Below the pieces are notes generated by a model that did not search any database, was not told the origin of the DNA, and was given only the letters and a program-made list of their open reading frames with translations. DNA of 8,276 nt, taken from positions 1 to 8,276 of the forward strand of contig JAIEDJ010000305.1 of the NCBI GenBank assembly GCA_029068025.1, written 5' to 3'. The stretch comes from Oscillospiraceae bacterium. Its GTDB lineage: Bacteria; Bacillota; Clostridia; Oscillospirales; Ruminococcaceae. The position numbers and the translations under genes were made by a program. Below, one piece after another: positions 1-7,135 of the stretch; the stretch's first letter is position 1, and the number at the start of each line of letters is the position of its first letter.

Positions 1-57
1 ATGCAGTATATTGAGGATATGGAGGATTATGTTGCTGAAAGCGGCTCCAATCCTTGA
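1..57 (+). CDS. C-terminal end of an upstream gene (partial)
   Basis: The first 18 codons of the window read in frame 1 to a TGA at 55-57 and give the tail MQYIEDMEDYVAESGSNP. The acidic, tyrosine-containing tail says nothing about function. The stop lies 15 bp before the next start, with the next gene's ribosome site (GAAAGG, 61-66) in between, so this gene probably belongs to the same operon. That the reading frame is real is inferred from this spacing. The ATG at position 1 is unlikely to be the true start because no upstream sequence is visible. Confidence 0.55.
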   Translation: MQYIEDMEDYVAESGSNP

Positions 58-72
58 ATCGAAAGGTATGAA

Positions 73-2340
73 ATGTTATCAAGCGAAACAAAGTCAGCTT
101 TGTACAGCTGTATTATCAAACAATTTCCCGATGCGGGGCTTTACCGCATATCGAGGATAGGTGAATGGCTGCATACTAACGGCTATTCTTACGGAAACCT
201 GGGGTATGGTTCCTTTCGCGCTCTTGCGGAGGATTTTCCCGAGATGTTTTCATTCCAGGACGACAACAACGACGAATTTATTGAAATCAAGAAATGGCAG
301 GCCGGTGAAAAAGATATGTATGGAAATTATGAAACTAATCACCCCGCAGACAGCTTCTTCGGTAAGGGGAATATCATTTTAAACGATGATATTATCGAAA
401 TGTCGCAGCGCTCGCTTTACGCGCTTACCAAAATTCTCGGAAACGGCTACACCGTTCAGCAGATGAAGCAGGAGATCTATGAAAAGTTTGACGAGGCAAA
501 GGAGAACAACAAGCTCGATTTCTTCGGGGAACGCTATACGTTCCCGATAGATTACTGCCGTGACGGTATGCTGGTGAACGGTATCATTACCAAAAATATC
601 AGCCCTTACGGCAAGAGCCTTTATTTTTCTTTTGACAAGACACAGATCCAGCGTCCAGCGTATGAAGATGAAGAGGAGCGCAAGGTTCCTGTCGGAGGCC
701 CTGTTCCAAAGGAAGATGTCGACAGAGTTTACAAGCTGTTGACGGAGAATTTTGAATGTGACCGCCGTCTGCATATGGCGACGGTGAGCAAGTTTTTAAC
801 GGATCGCGGTGTTGACCGCATGAGATACGGATACTTCAAAATGAAGGATTTCCTGGCGGATATGGATTTTATTGAACTGGAGGAACAGGTTCTCGGCGGC
901 GTGCCGCAGTTTATGGTGACTATCCATGCCGACCGCGCTGTACCCGCTGCGCCTGTGTCCACACCCACACCTGTGAGGAGCGTGCAGAGCTACGAAAAAA
1001 CGCCGACGTATGAAAGACCGCAGCACAAGGATATTTCAACAGAGCGCGGGATACCGTCGGGACGGCTGTCTGATTTCTGCAATCTTCCCGCGAAGCCGAT
1101 GTCGATTCTTGAAAACTACGCGTCTGAAAAGGGCTTTCAGACTGATTATTATCGTCTTATCGACACGCTCAACGAGGATTATGAGAACGCGCGGCTGAAC
1201 GGTAAGGTTAAGAGCTATGATTCAAAGATAATCTTTCCGCTGCGCTTCAACAGAGATGACGGTTCGCCGGTGGAGCTTACCTTAAAGCCCAGCGCATATG
1301 AGGGAAAGGGCTGGTTTTTGTATTTTGTGGACACTGTTGTCCGCGAAAGGAGCGGGTTTTCCGGAGACCCCGGAAAGCAGCTGGAGAATTTCGCGTTTCT
1401 CGGCAGCTGGTCGGGCTTCCTTTCGGAGCTTGCCAACAAGGCGGTCGATGAGCAATGGGATTTTGTTGAAGGACCTAACAGAAGATATCAGATACTACAG
1501 CAATATATCAAGTATACGTTCAGCCGGCTGACACGTGAGAAGAAGATCTGCATTTCCGGCGATAAGCAATTTGCGGCGTTCAACACGGGACTTGCGGACA
1601 ATCACTATGACGATATTTACGCGTGCTTTACGCAGAACGATTCCGTAAGCGATACCGAGTGGAGATTCGCCGGATTCTGCACGGCGGCGTCAGGGGGACT
1701 CGGCAAGCAGCTGGTGAATTACTTTAATCCGCTTCCAATGCCGCCATCGTACTTCAAGCACAACGAGGATCTGTTCTTTGATCACACAAAGCAGCTTCAT
1801 ACCGACTTCGAGCATATCATAATCGACAATATAAAGCGGCTTCCGATCCAATTCCTGTATGATCAGTTTTTTGATAATGTGGAAGCGAGGGAGCTTGTTG
1901 AGAAGATACGCGAGTGCTCAGACAGATATATCAGAAACTCGCTCTACAGCGATCTTAAGAGCATAATATTCGACAACAGCCGATTGTTTATGCGTATTCA
2001 GAACCGCATAAAGGATTCGATCGAGCTTGCGAGAAAGCGCGTGAGGTGGAACTACAAGACCGCCGTGCCGTCGTATTTCCCGAAGCGCGATTCTATGTCG
2101 CTTATGCTGCCGCTGGCGCTTCAGGACGAATCAACGCCCGATGTTGCTCTTGTGGTAGAGCTTACGCGCTCGGGAAGCTATCAAGGGCAGACGATCCTTA
2201 CTCTACCGCAGGCGTATATTGACGCGCGGCTTATGTGCAGACTGACGGGCGACTGGCTGGTTCCCGAGAAGCTCATTTCCATAGTCGGGGAGGAACATGA
2301 TTTCTCGGCTTCCGAGGAAGAGCTGGCGGATATGGAGTAA
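73..2340 (+). CDS. LOTUS/OST-HTH domain protein with C-terminal DUF3825-like domain
   Basis: A 755-aa protein, probably cytoplasmic: there is no signal peptide or membrane segment. Residues about 4-72 resemble a LOTUS/OST-HTH winged helix (helical ISRIGEWL, then GYGSFRALAEDFPEMFSF), and 212-286 look like a second one (VSKFLTDRG, RYGYFKMKDFL). LOTUS domains are known or predicted RNA binders. Residues 127-192 and 357-423 are an internal repeat: a helix, then strands around FPIDY/FPLRF and a closing LYFSFD/LYFVDT. A Pro/Ser/Thr-rich linker spans 287-330. From about 436 to 729 the pattern LGSWSGFL, YIKYTFSRL, AFNTGL, RWNYKTAVPSYF, ALVVEL, TILTLPQAY, ARLM matches my memory of DUF3825, a family of unknown function. 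The start has GAAAGG six bases upstream. No nuclease motif is evident. LOTUS is fairly sure; the DUF3825 name is from memory. The biochemical role is unknown, with RNA handling the best inference. Confidence 0.85.
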   Translation: MLSSETKSALYSCIIKQFPDAGLYRISRIGEWLHTNGYSYGNLGYGSFRALAEDFPEMFSFQDDNNDEFIEIKKWQAGEKDMYGNYETNHPADSFFGKGNIILNDDIIEMSQRSLYALTKILGNGYTVQQMKQEIYEKFDEAKENNKLDFFGERYTFPIDYCRDGMLVNGIITKNISPYGKSLYFSFDKTQIQRPAYEDEEERKVPVGGPVPKEDVDRVYKLLTENFECDRRLHMATVSKFLTDRGVDRMRYGYFKMKDFLADMDFIELEEQVLGGVPQFMVTIHADRAVPAAPVSTPTPVRSVQSYEKTPTYERPQHKDISTERGIPSGRLSDFCNLPAKPMSILENYASEKGFQTDYYRLIDTLNEDYENARLNGKVKSYDSKIIFPLRFNRDDGSPVELTLKPSAYEGKGWFLYFVDTVVRERSGFSGDPGKQLENFAFLGSWSGFLSELANKAVDEQWDFVEGPNRRYQILQQYIKYTFSRLTREKKICISGDKQFAAFNTGLADNHYDDIYACFTQNDSVSDTEWRFAGFCTAASGGLGKQLVNYFNPLPMPPSYFKHNEDLFFDHTKQLHTDFEHIIIDNIKRLPIQFLYDQFFDNVEARELVEKIRECSDRYIRNSLYSDLKSIIFDNSRLFMRIQNRIKDSIELARKRVRWNYKTAVPSYFPKRDSMSLMLPLALQDESTPDVALVVELTRSGSYQGQTILTLPQAYIDARLMCRLTGDWLVPEKLISIVGEEHDFSASEEELADME

Positions 2341-2342
2341 TT

Positions 2343-3398
2343 ATGTTTGACATAGAGAAGTTTAACTCATATGATCTCGGAAAAAGCGTTATCGAAGATA
2401 TGTGGTTCTGGGTCAGGGATGACGAAACATATACAAGCATGGGATTTAACGCAAGATTTTTCGATAACGCCGGGTGTCCGTTTTTCCATGTCGGATTCGA
2501 TCTGTTCCCGGAGGAGTTTCCGTACCGTGAAAAGATCATCGGGGCGGAGATCGAGAGCATGGAGCTTTCGTCTGTCGAGCCGGAGCGGTACTCCGTCAAA
2601 ATAACCTATAAGTACAACGGCGAACGTGGGGAGATGACCTTTCCCGCGAAAAAGCCGTCGTTCGAGCTGTATAAATATCTTGGAATGTCCTATCGGAATA
2701 TGTATGATGTTTGGCTGAAGGATCTTGAAAAAAGCGCCTATGTCGAGAGCGCGGAATATTTCAGAGACGAGGAAACGCACGAGCTTGAAGACGGATTTTC
2801 GCTGAATATCAAGAGCTACGCCGATATTGAGGAGAAAAATCCTCAGTATAAGATCATGAAGGCGAGCCTGAGGCGGTGCGAGCTGTTCAAAAACGGCGAA
2901 CCGTTTTTCAATTGGGCGGATACCGACAGCAGCAATCCGCACGAATTCTTTGATTTTGTTCATCACAGCAACGGGCACAGATATTTTCCGTTTCATATCG
3001 AGCTTTACGGCATAAGCTATCTGGATCTTGACAGCGGGGAAGTATATCACTACATTCCCGAGGGACAGCGGCACCCGGCAGAGTGGACATACGGTGAATC
3101 GTTTATCGTTACCGGAGTCAACTACGACAGGAAGACCGATCTTATCGCTTATGAAGGCTGTTACTGGGGAGGTTCAAACGATGTAATGGTCGGGGACTTC
3201 TCCGAGCCGCTGAACTTTGATCCGCATCTGATCTCCGTTCATGAGATCATTGATCCCGAGTGGGAGGAAATCGACGATATTGATTTTGTTCGGTTTGAGG
3301 GCGGGGAATTGGTAGTCAAGTGCGATTACGAGACGGAAAAGACAGTTTCGTGCGCGGTGTTCCTAGAAAAAATCAAAATGTCGGGAGAGATGGTATGA
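2343..3398 (+). CDS. Conserved-looking hypothetical protein, 351 aa, soluble
   Basis: I do not recognise a named family. The protein starts 2 bp after the previous stop, with GGAG at 2334-2337 inside the end of that gene, so the two are probably translationally coupled. It is acidic and rich in aromatic residues, with no signal peptide or membrane segment. The N-terminal part (1-105) alternates short strands and loops (FDLFPEEFPYR, YSVKITYKYNG). A helical stretch around 108-135 (YLGMSYRNMYDVWLKDLE) follows. The C-terminal part (about 200-300) is dense in features that look conserved: FFDFVHHSNGHRYFPFH, YGISYLDLDSGEVYHYIPEG, EWTYGESFIVTGV, DLIAYEGCYW, MVGDF and NFDPH. This has the look of a beta-rich, perhaps propeller-like fold. 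That is inference from strand and turn spacing only. The His pair H207/H208, H212 and H218 could bind metal or act in catalysis, but nothing proves it. Confidence 0.88.
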   Translation: MFDIEKFNSYDLGKSVIEDMWFWVRDDETYTSMGFNARFFDNAGCPFFHVGFDLFPEEFPYREKIIGAEIESMELSSVEPERYSVKITYKYNGERGEMTFPAKKPSFELYKYLGMSYRNMYDVWLKDLEKSAYVESAEYFRDEETHELEDGFSLNIKSYADIEEKNPQYKIMKASLRRCELFKNGEPFFNWADTDSSNPHEFFDFVHHSNGHRYFPFHIELYGISYLDLDSGEVYHYIPEGQRHPAEWTYGESFIVTGVNYDRKTDLIAYEGCYWGGSNDVMVGDFSEPLNFDPHLISVHEIIDPEWEEIDDIDFVRFEGGELVVKCDYETEKTVSCAVFLEKIKMSGEMV

Positions 3399-3880
3399 CT
3401 CGAAGAAAGGTATTTTCTGTGATCGCTGTGGTTTTATCGCTTATTACACTATCGGCAGCGGCGAGCTGGTGTTCAGCATCATCGGAAGTTATACTTGCTC
3501 TCTCTGATTTGGATGAACCCAACTATATCAGTGAATCAGATTTTTCATTCAGTATGATGATCAGCGTATTTTCTTATATTTGGGGCTTTGTCCATTTCGG
3601 TGCTAATTTTGCTACTGTGATCGTTTTGTCATTGGGCGCATGGGCGATTTTCGGATTTAATTCGGTAAAAAATTATTCCGATATTGCAGATGATGAGATC
3701 AAGTTTTCGATGAGGTTCTTTCGTATCTCATTTGCGGGAACATTGGCGGCGGCAATGATTATCATGACAATTCGGTCTGTTGATCTGAGAAACGGCGTAC
3801 CGTACTTAGCACTGTTGTATTGCTGGGAGAATCCGTTTTTTATGTGGCTGTTTTACATAAGGAGATTCAAGAAAAGATAA
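3395..3880 (+). CDS. Small integral membrane protein, about four helices
   Basis: A 161-aa hypothetical membrane protein. The start is taken at the ATG overlapping the previous stop (ATGA, 4-bp overlap) with GGGAG at 3383-3387. An in-frame start at 3320 would bury 25 charged residues ahead of the first helix and overlap the neighbour needlessly. Hydrophobic segments lie at about 6-25, 55-88 (long enough for one or two passes, including GAWAIFGF), 108-126 and 137-155. The positive ends (MTRRK, YIRRFKKR) place both termini inside by the positive-inside rule. Residues 30-52 form a short acidic loop (SDLDEPNYISESD). It is the last gene of the operon and a terminator follows 20 bp later. By eye its codons are richer in A/T than those of the two genes before it. 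No family is recognised. Its position suggests a membrane partner or anchor for the upstream proteins, which is inference only. Confidence 0.82.
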   Translation: MTRRKVFSVIAVVLSLITLSAAASWCSASSEVILALSDLDEPNYISESDFSFSMMISVFSYIWGFVHFGANFATVIVLSLGAWAIFGFNSVKNYSDIADDEIKFSMRFFRISFAGTLAAAMIIMTIRSVDLRNGVPYLALLYCWENPFFMWLFYIRRFKKR

Positions 3881-3899
3881 ACGGCTTGATGATAAATAT

Positions 3900-3932
3900 C
3901 CGCTCTCAAAATTCTTCGAGAGCGGTTTTTTT
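3900..3932 (+). terminator. Intrinsic terminator of the LOTUS operon
   Basis: An 8-bp perfect stem, CCGCTCTC (3900-3907) with GAGAGCGG (3918-3925), has a 10-base loop and is followed by seven T residues (3926-3932). It sits 20 bp after the stop of the membrane protein gene and separates that operon from the sigma factor gene. Confidence 0.92.
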
Positions 3933-3995
3933 GTGAGAGAATCGGCTATGTTCTGCGTTTAATAAATGAAGGGCGATGAAGTAAATATATCAGTT

Positions 3996-4024
3996 TTTGC
4001 AGCCAAACTAAGTGAACGTATTAT
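3996..4024 (+). promoter_or_regulatory. Candidate sigma-A-type promoter of the sigma factor gene
   Basis: TTTGCA (3996-4001) and TATTAT (4019-4024) are separated by 17 bp. The -10 matches five of six consensus bases and the -35 matches four. Transcription would start near 4031, giving a leader of about 68 nt before the ATG at 4099 and ruling out the GTG at 4012 as a start. A small CCGC-GCGG inverted repeat lies at 4025-4035. No GGAAC-type ECF autoregulatory -35 was seen. Confidence 0.45.
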
Positions 4025-4087
4025 CCGCTGTGCGGAAAACGCTGAAGCGGAGCAACAGCTTTAGAATGCGAAAACTGATCTTTAATT

Positions 4088-4096
4088 GGGGTGATC
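4088..4096 (+). promoter_or_regulatory. Extended Shine-Dalgarno deciding the sigma factor start
   Basis: GGGGTGATC matches the extended anti-16S sequence GAGGTGATC at eight of nine positions. The core ends seven bases before ATG 4099. This supports ATG 4099 over the upstream in-frame GTG at 4012, which has no comparable site. Confidence 0.75.
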
Positions 4097-4098
4097 CG

Positions 4099-4653
4099 AT
4101 GGATGCAAACGGCGCGGAATGTTACAGAAGATTTCTGGACGGCGACAACGACGGCATGGTCGAGCTGATACGCGGCTATAAGGACGGGCTGATACTGTAT
4201 CTGAACGGGTTTGTCGGGAATATTCACACCGCCGAGGATCTGATGGAGGAAACGTTCGTCAAGCTGGTCGTAAAGAAGCCGAAGTTCAGCGAGAAATTTT
4301 CGTTCAAGACGTGGCTGTACACCATTGCCCGCAACGCGGCTCTGGACTGGCTGCGGCGAAATTCAAAAAAATCGGATACCCCTGTTGACGAGCTGGAGCT
4401 TGCCGACAAGGAGAACCTCGAACTCTCGTACATAAAAGAGGAGCAGAAGATCATGGTGCACCATGCTCTCGCGAATCTTAAGGCCGAATACCGGCAGGTG
4501 CTTTATTTATCGTTTTTCGAGGAACTTTCCAATGAAGAGACCGCCGCGGTTATGCACAAGTCCAAGCGGCAGGTCGAAAATCTGCTTTATCGTGCTAAAA
4601 AATCACTTAAAAACGAACTCGAGAAGGAGGGCTTTACCTATGAAGGATTATAA
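4099..4653 (+). CDS. ECF-type RNA polymerase sigma factor (sigma-70 family)
   Basis: A 184-aa alternative sigma factor that should direct RNA polymerase to a small stress or envelope regulon. The region 2 domain spans about 11-88. It includes the helix AEDLMEETFVKLV, typical of core-polymerase contact, and TWLYTIARNAALDWLRR, the -10 recognition and melting helix. Region 4 spans about 120-174 with the helix-turn-helix LSNEETAAVMHKSKRQVENL, followed by LYRAKKSLKNEL, a classic ECF ending. There is no region 3 between them and the linker is only about 30 residues, so it is group IV. The last 14 bp overlap the next gene, and that gene's AAGGAGG (4624-4630) lies inside this one, so the two are probably coupled. 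A longer version from GTG 4012 is possible but less likely. The regulon and the signal cannot be told from this window. Confidence 0.95.
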   Translation: MDANGAECYRRFLDGDNDGMVELIRGYKDGLILYLNGFVGNIHTAEDLMEETFVKLVVKKPKFSEKFSFKTWLYTIARNAALDWLRRNSKKSDTPVDELELADKENLELSYIKEEQKIMVHHALANLKAEYRQVLYLSFFEELSNEETAAVMHKSKRQVENLLYRAKKSLKNELEKEGFTYEGL

Positions 4654-5800
4654 AAATGTGGCGGAGGACGTTTTCCGCCGCAGTGAAGAGGTCATTGAAG
4701 AAAATAAAAGGCGCAGGCGCAAGCGTATGGAGATCGGCATTTCCGCCGCGTGCTGGGCTGCTGTCGGAGCGATTGGATTCGGTATATGGAGAAGCTCGGG
4801 GCTGCGTGTTTCGGACAATGTGATCTCGGCAGGAGACTCACCTAATGATGTCGTTAATCATGTTGATGAATTCACTGCCAACAGTCAAGGCAGTTTGGTA
4901 GGCAAGGAACCGAGTCCGGGGCTTTCGCCGGATTATCCGGTATTGGATAATGAATATATCGACAAAGACGGTATAGATATACGGTGCCGTCCTATCATTC
5001 ATCTGCCGATGCAGACTGCAGACCGTGTGATCGGAAATCAGGTGCTTTTCACGGGAAAGCTTCAAGAAAAGATAACACCCGAAGGAAGGATCAACGGAGA
5101 GCTGTTCGATGTGGTCGTTGAGTACTACAAGGACGGGGAGCGTGTCACTCCATCACCGGAGCTGCTTCATTTTGAGCGAGAAAGAACCGGCATAGGATTT
5201 GAGCTTAATATCGACACCGAAACCGGCATAAGCTATATGCGCTGTCCGGGAATAACCTGCGATATGCTGGCGGAGAAATTGACTCCGTATGAGGAGTACG
5301 GCTGCATCGTTTATCTCACCAGCGACTTTTCAGACCAGATTGCCAGAAATAACATCAAGATACTCGGTCGTATCAGCAATATCGATGTTGAGGTCGAAGA
5401 ACCCGAACATTCTCCCGATAACGGAACGGCTGTTGTTTCGGAAGCGCTGAAAAAGGCTGTCGAGACATATGGCAAGGAAGATAATAACGGTGAGATCAAG
5501 TATGATGTGATCGTGGAATATCACAAAGCCGGTGAGCGCGTTGAGACCACAGAGGAGATCTACGCATATGAGCAGGCAAGGGGATCCAAACTCGGTTTTG
5601 AATCTCACAGCGATGATTTTGGAGCGACTTGGACGCACCGTCTTCACAAGCTGATGACTGTTGACGAGATCGAGAGCTTTGAACCTGGCGCGGAATACGG
5701 CTATGTGCTGCACCTTCGCGGCGCTTACCTCGGAAAGCCGTATGAGCTGATGGATAATATCATCAACGGCTTGTACAATAACGGCGTTTATTTTGAATAA
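4640..5800 (+). CDS. Single-pass membrane protein in anti-sigma position, with duplicated outside domain
   Basis: A 386-aa protein. The start is the ATG with AAGGAGG nine bases upstream. A longer in-frame reading from 4463 would lie inside the sigma gene and is rejected. Residues 1-30 are a short, highly charged cytoplasmic tail (VFRRSEEVIEENKRRRRKR), 31-50 a membrane helix (ISAACWAAVGAIGFGIW), and the remaining 335 residues should lie outside the cell. The outside part holds two copies of one domain, at about 152-236 (FDVVVEYYKDGERV, EEYGCIVYL) and 283-367 (YDVIVEYHKAGERV, AEYGYVLHL). The overlap with the ECF sigma gene suggests it holds the sigma factor at the membrane and senses something outside. 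However, the HxxxCxxC zinc anti-sigma motif is absent and the tail is very short, so the anti-sigma role is inferred from position and topology alone. Other options are a regulated surface protein or a co-sensor. Cysteines C116, C202, C207 and C222 lie outside. Confidence 0.87.
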   Translation: MKDYKNVAEDVFRRSEEVIEENKRRRRKRMEIGISAACWAAVGAIGFGIWRSSGLRVSDNVISAGDSPNDVVNHVDEFTANSQGSLVGKEPSPGLSPDYPVLDNEYIDKDGIDIRCRPIIHLPMQTADRVIGNQVLFTGKLQEKITPEGRINGELFDVVVEYYKDGERVTPSPELLHFERERTGIGFELNIDTETGISYMRCPGITCDMLAEKLTPYEEYGCIVYLTSDFSDQIARNNIKILGRISNIDVEVEEPEHSPDNGTAVVSEALKKAVETYGKEDNNGEIKYDVIVEYHKAGERVETTEEIYAYEQARGSKLGFESHSDDFGATWTHRLHKLMTVDEIESFEPGAEYGYVLHLRGAYLGKPYELMDNIINGLYNNGVYFE

Positions 5801-5803
5801 AGG

Positions 5804-5841
5804 AATTGCCCTTATGCTTTAGACATAAGGGCAATTTTTTT
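5804..5841 (+). terminator. Intrinsic terminator after the sigma/anti-sigma pair
   Basis: A 13-bp perfect stem (5804-5816 with 5824-5836, core TTGCCCTTATG) has a 7-base loop, and its 3' arm runs into seven T residues (5835-5841). It begins 3 bp after the TAA of the membrane protein gene. The AT-rich stretch 5842-5918 that follows shows no gene. Confidence 0.93.
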
Positions 5842-5918
5842 AAGAAAGTCACTTACAAATATTATTGAAATATGCAATAAGACATATCGTGCTATTTTTG
5901 ACGTTCTTTATTATAGCT

Positions 5919-5951
5919 AAAAAAGACCCGAGACTGCCGTCTCGGGTTTTT
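5919..5951 (-). terminator. Intrinsic terminator of the pduL unit, possibly bidirectional
   Basis: A 9-bp stem, ACCCGAGAC (5926-5934) with GTCTCGGGT (5939-5947), has a TGCC loop. On the - strand it is followed by six T residues (complement of 5919-5924), and it starts just past the stop codon of the convergent gene. Five T residues on the + strand (5947-5951) mean it could also stop read-through from the left. Confidence 0.9.
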
Positions 5952-5953
5952 GA

Positions 5954-7135
5954 TCATCTTAGCTCAAAATGACCTGACACATTGAAGATCAATGCGGTCA
6001 TTTTACAGCCGCTGAGCTCCTTGCCCTGTTCAAGTATATTTGAAACCGAAGAGCCGATAGCACTCAGCCCGATGAGCTTTTTGTAAAGGTCATTGGTTCG
6101 GTCGCCGAAATAGCCCGAGTCAAATATACCGAACATAAGATTCCCGAGCGGATAGAAGTCGGAAAGCTGGTTTTTGTATACCGTTACCGTTTCTTTGCCT
6201 TCCGGCGCGATCTGAACCTGTTCGGAGAAGTGTATATCGCCGAACGCGCGTTCCGCGCAGATCTCGGGAAGAAAGCTGAAACATTCCTCGGCAAGCGGAC
6301 CGTCCTTCAACATTTCCGCCATATTTCCGAGAAGTTCGTCATACTGCTCCTGTGAATCGCACTTGGCGAACAGCTCCAGAGCGGTCTTTACCTTTTCGCG
6401 GAGCTCCGGGATCTTGTTCATGCGGTAGCGGTAGGGGAGCAGTGTCTGAGAATCCTGCTTGATAAAGAAGAACAGCTTCTGTGAACAGAAGTTCGTTACC
6501 TCAAACTTGGCGGCTATGTCATAAACAAGAGCGCTCAGCTCTTCACTGGGTACATCGTTCACGCGGCATTCACCTGTGATGTTCTCACCATCCGCGCCGA
6601 CCGCTTTGCAGGCGTAGACCTTGACGTATGTCATGCGCTGATTTCCGAGACGCTTTATTATGCCGTCCTTGAGAGCGTTCCAATACTGCTCGAAGTCGGG
6701 TTCATTATTGTCGCCCATGCCGACTATATTGCTGCGATACACCCTCCAGCTGTGCGGCTTGCCCGCGAATTCGCTTTCGATCATAATCGGATTCGTGTTG
6801 TTCTGCATAGCGCCGATGCCGTCCATAAACGCGAACATAAACGATCCTGTGGCTGTGCCTATTGCCGTTTTCTGATCGCTGCCCAATCCGGCGCAGCACT
6901 CGAAAAGCGGCTCATCCCAATCGGGACATTTGATGTAGAAGTTCAGAACAGCGCTTCTGTCGGTAAGATCCTCGATCTCGGGCGTGATCGTGACATTCCA
7001 ATCGGAGATGACGACCTGCTCGTCACGGATCTGAGTATTGACCATTTCGCCCAGACATTTGTTCAGCGTATCAAGAACGTCCTTAAGAGGGTCGTAGCCG
7101 TGATGTTCTTCGGTTTTTTTCTTGTGACCGAACAT
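5954..7135 (-). CDS. Hypothetical protein, 393 aa, coupled to pduL (possibly DUF6348-like)
   Basis: A soluble protein of unknown function with no signal peptide or membrane helix. Its ATG shares one base with the pduL stop (TAATG), and AAGGAG (complement of 7141-7146) lies five bases upstream, so it is very likely translated in coupling with pduL. The N-terminus is charged (MFGHKKKTEEHHGYD), followed by a helix at about 16-34. Strands at 41-70 (VVISDWNVTI, AVLNFYIKC) lead into the segment 79-108 (ECCAGLGSDQKTAIGTATGSF then a Met/Phe-rich helix), which resembles the core of the DUF6348 family. That link is from memory and weak. The middle (168-225) has strands such as YVKVYACKAV and KLFFFIKQD, and 244-278 is helical and acidic. 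The C-terminal third is hydrophobic with FYPLGNLMFGIFDSGYFG. Cysteines are frequent. A role linked to acetyl- or propionyl-phosphate metabolism is suggested only by the shared transcript. Confidence 0.88.
   Translation of the reverse strand: MFGHKKKTEEHHGYDPLKDVLDTLNKCLGEMVNTQIRDEQVVISDWNVTITPEIEDLTDRSAVLNFYIKCPDWDEPLFECCAGLGSDQKTAIGTATGSFMFAFMDGIGAMQNNTNPIMIESEFAGKPHSWRVYRSNIVGMGDNNEPDFEQYWNALKDGIIKRLGNQRMTYVKVYACKAVGADGENITGECRVNDVPSEELSALVYDIAAKFEVTNFCSQKLFFFIKQDSQTLLPYRYRMNKIPELREKVKTALELFAKCDSQEQYDELLGNMAEMLKDGPLAEECFSFLPEICAERAFGDIHFSEQVQIAPEGKETVTVYKNQLSDFYPLGNLMFGIFDSGYFGDRTNDLYKKLIGLSAIGSSVSNILEQGKELSGCKMTALIFNVSGHFELR

Noticed and set aside
2367..3074. 235-aa open frame on the - strand
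   Set aside because: It lies antisense inside the 351-aa gene, which has a ribosome site, operon spacing and coherent protein features. The antisense product has none of these and no ribosome site was seen.
4012..4098. Longer sigma factor from GTG 4012
   Set aside because: It has no good ribosome site, overlaps the predicted promoter and adds 29 residues outside the sigma fold. ATG 4099 has an extended Shine-Dalgarno.
4463..4639. N-terminal extension of the membrane protein
   Set aside because: It lies inside the sigma gene in another frame. ATG 4640 has a perfect AAGGAGG, and the next residues give a normal inside tail and membrane helix.
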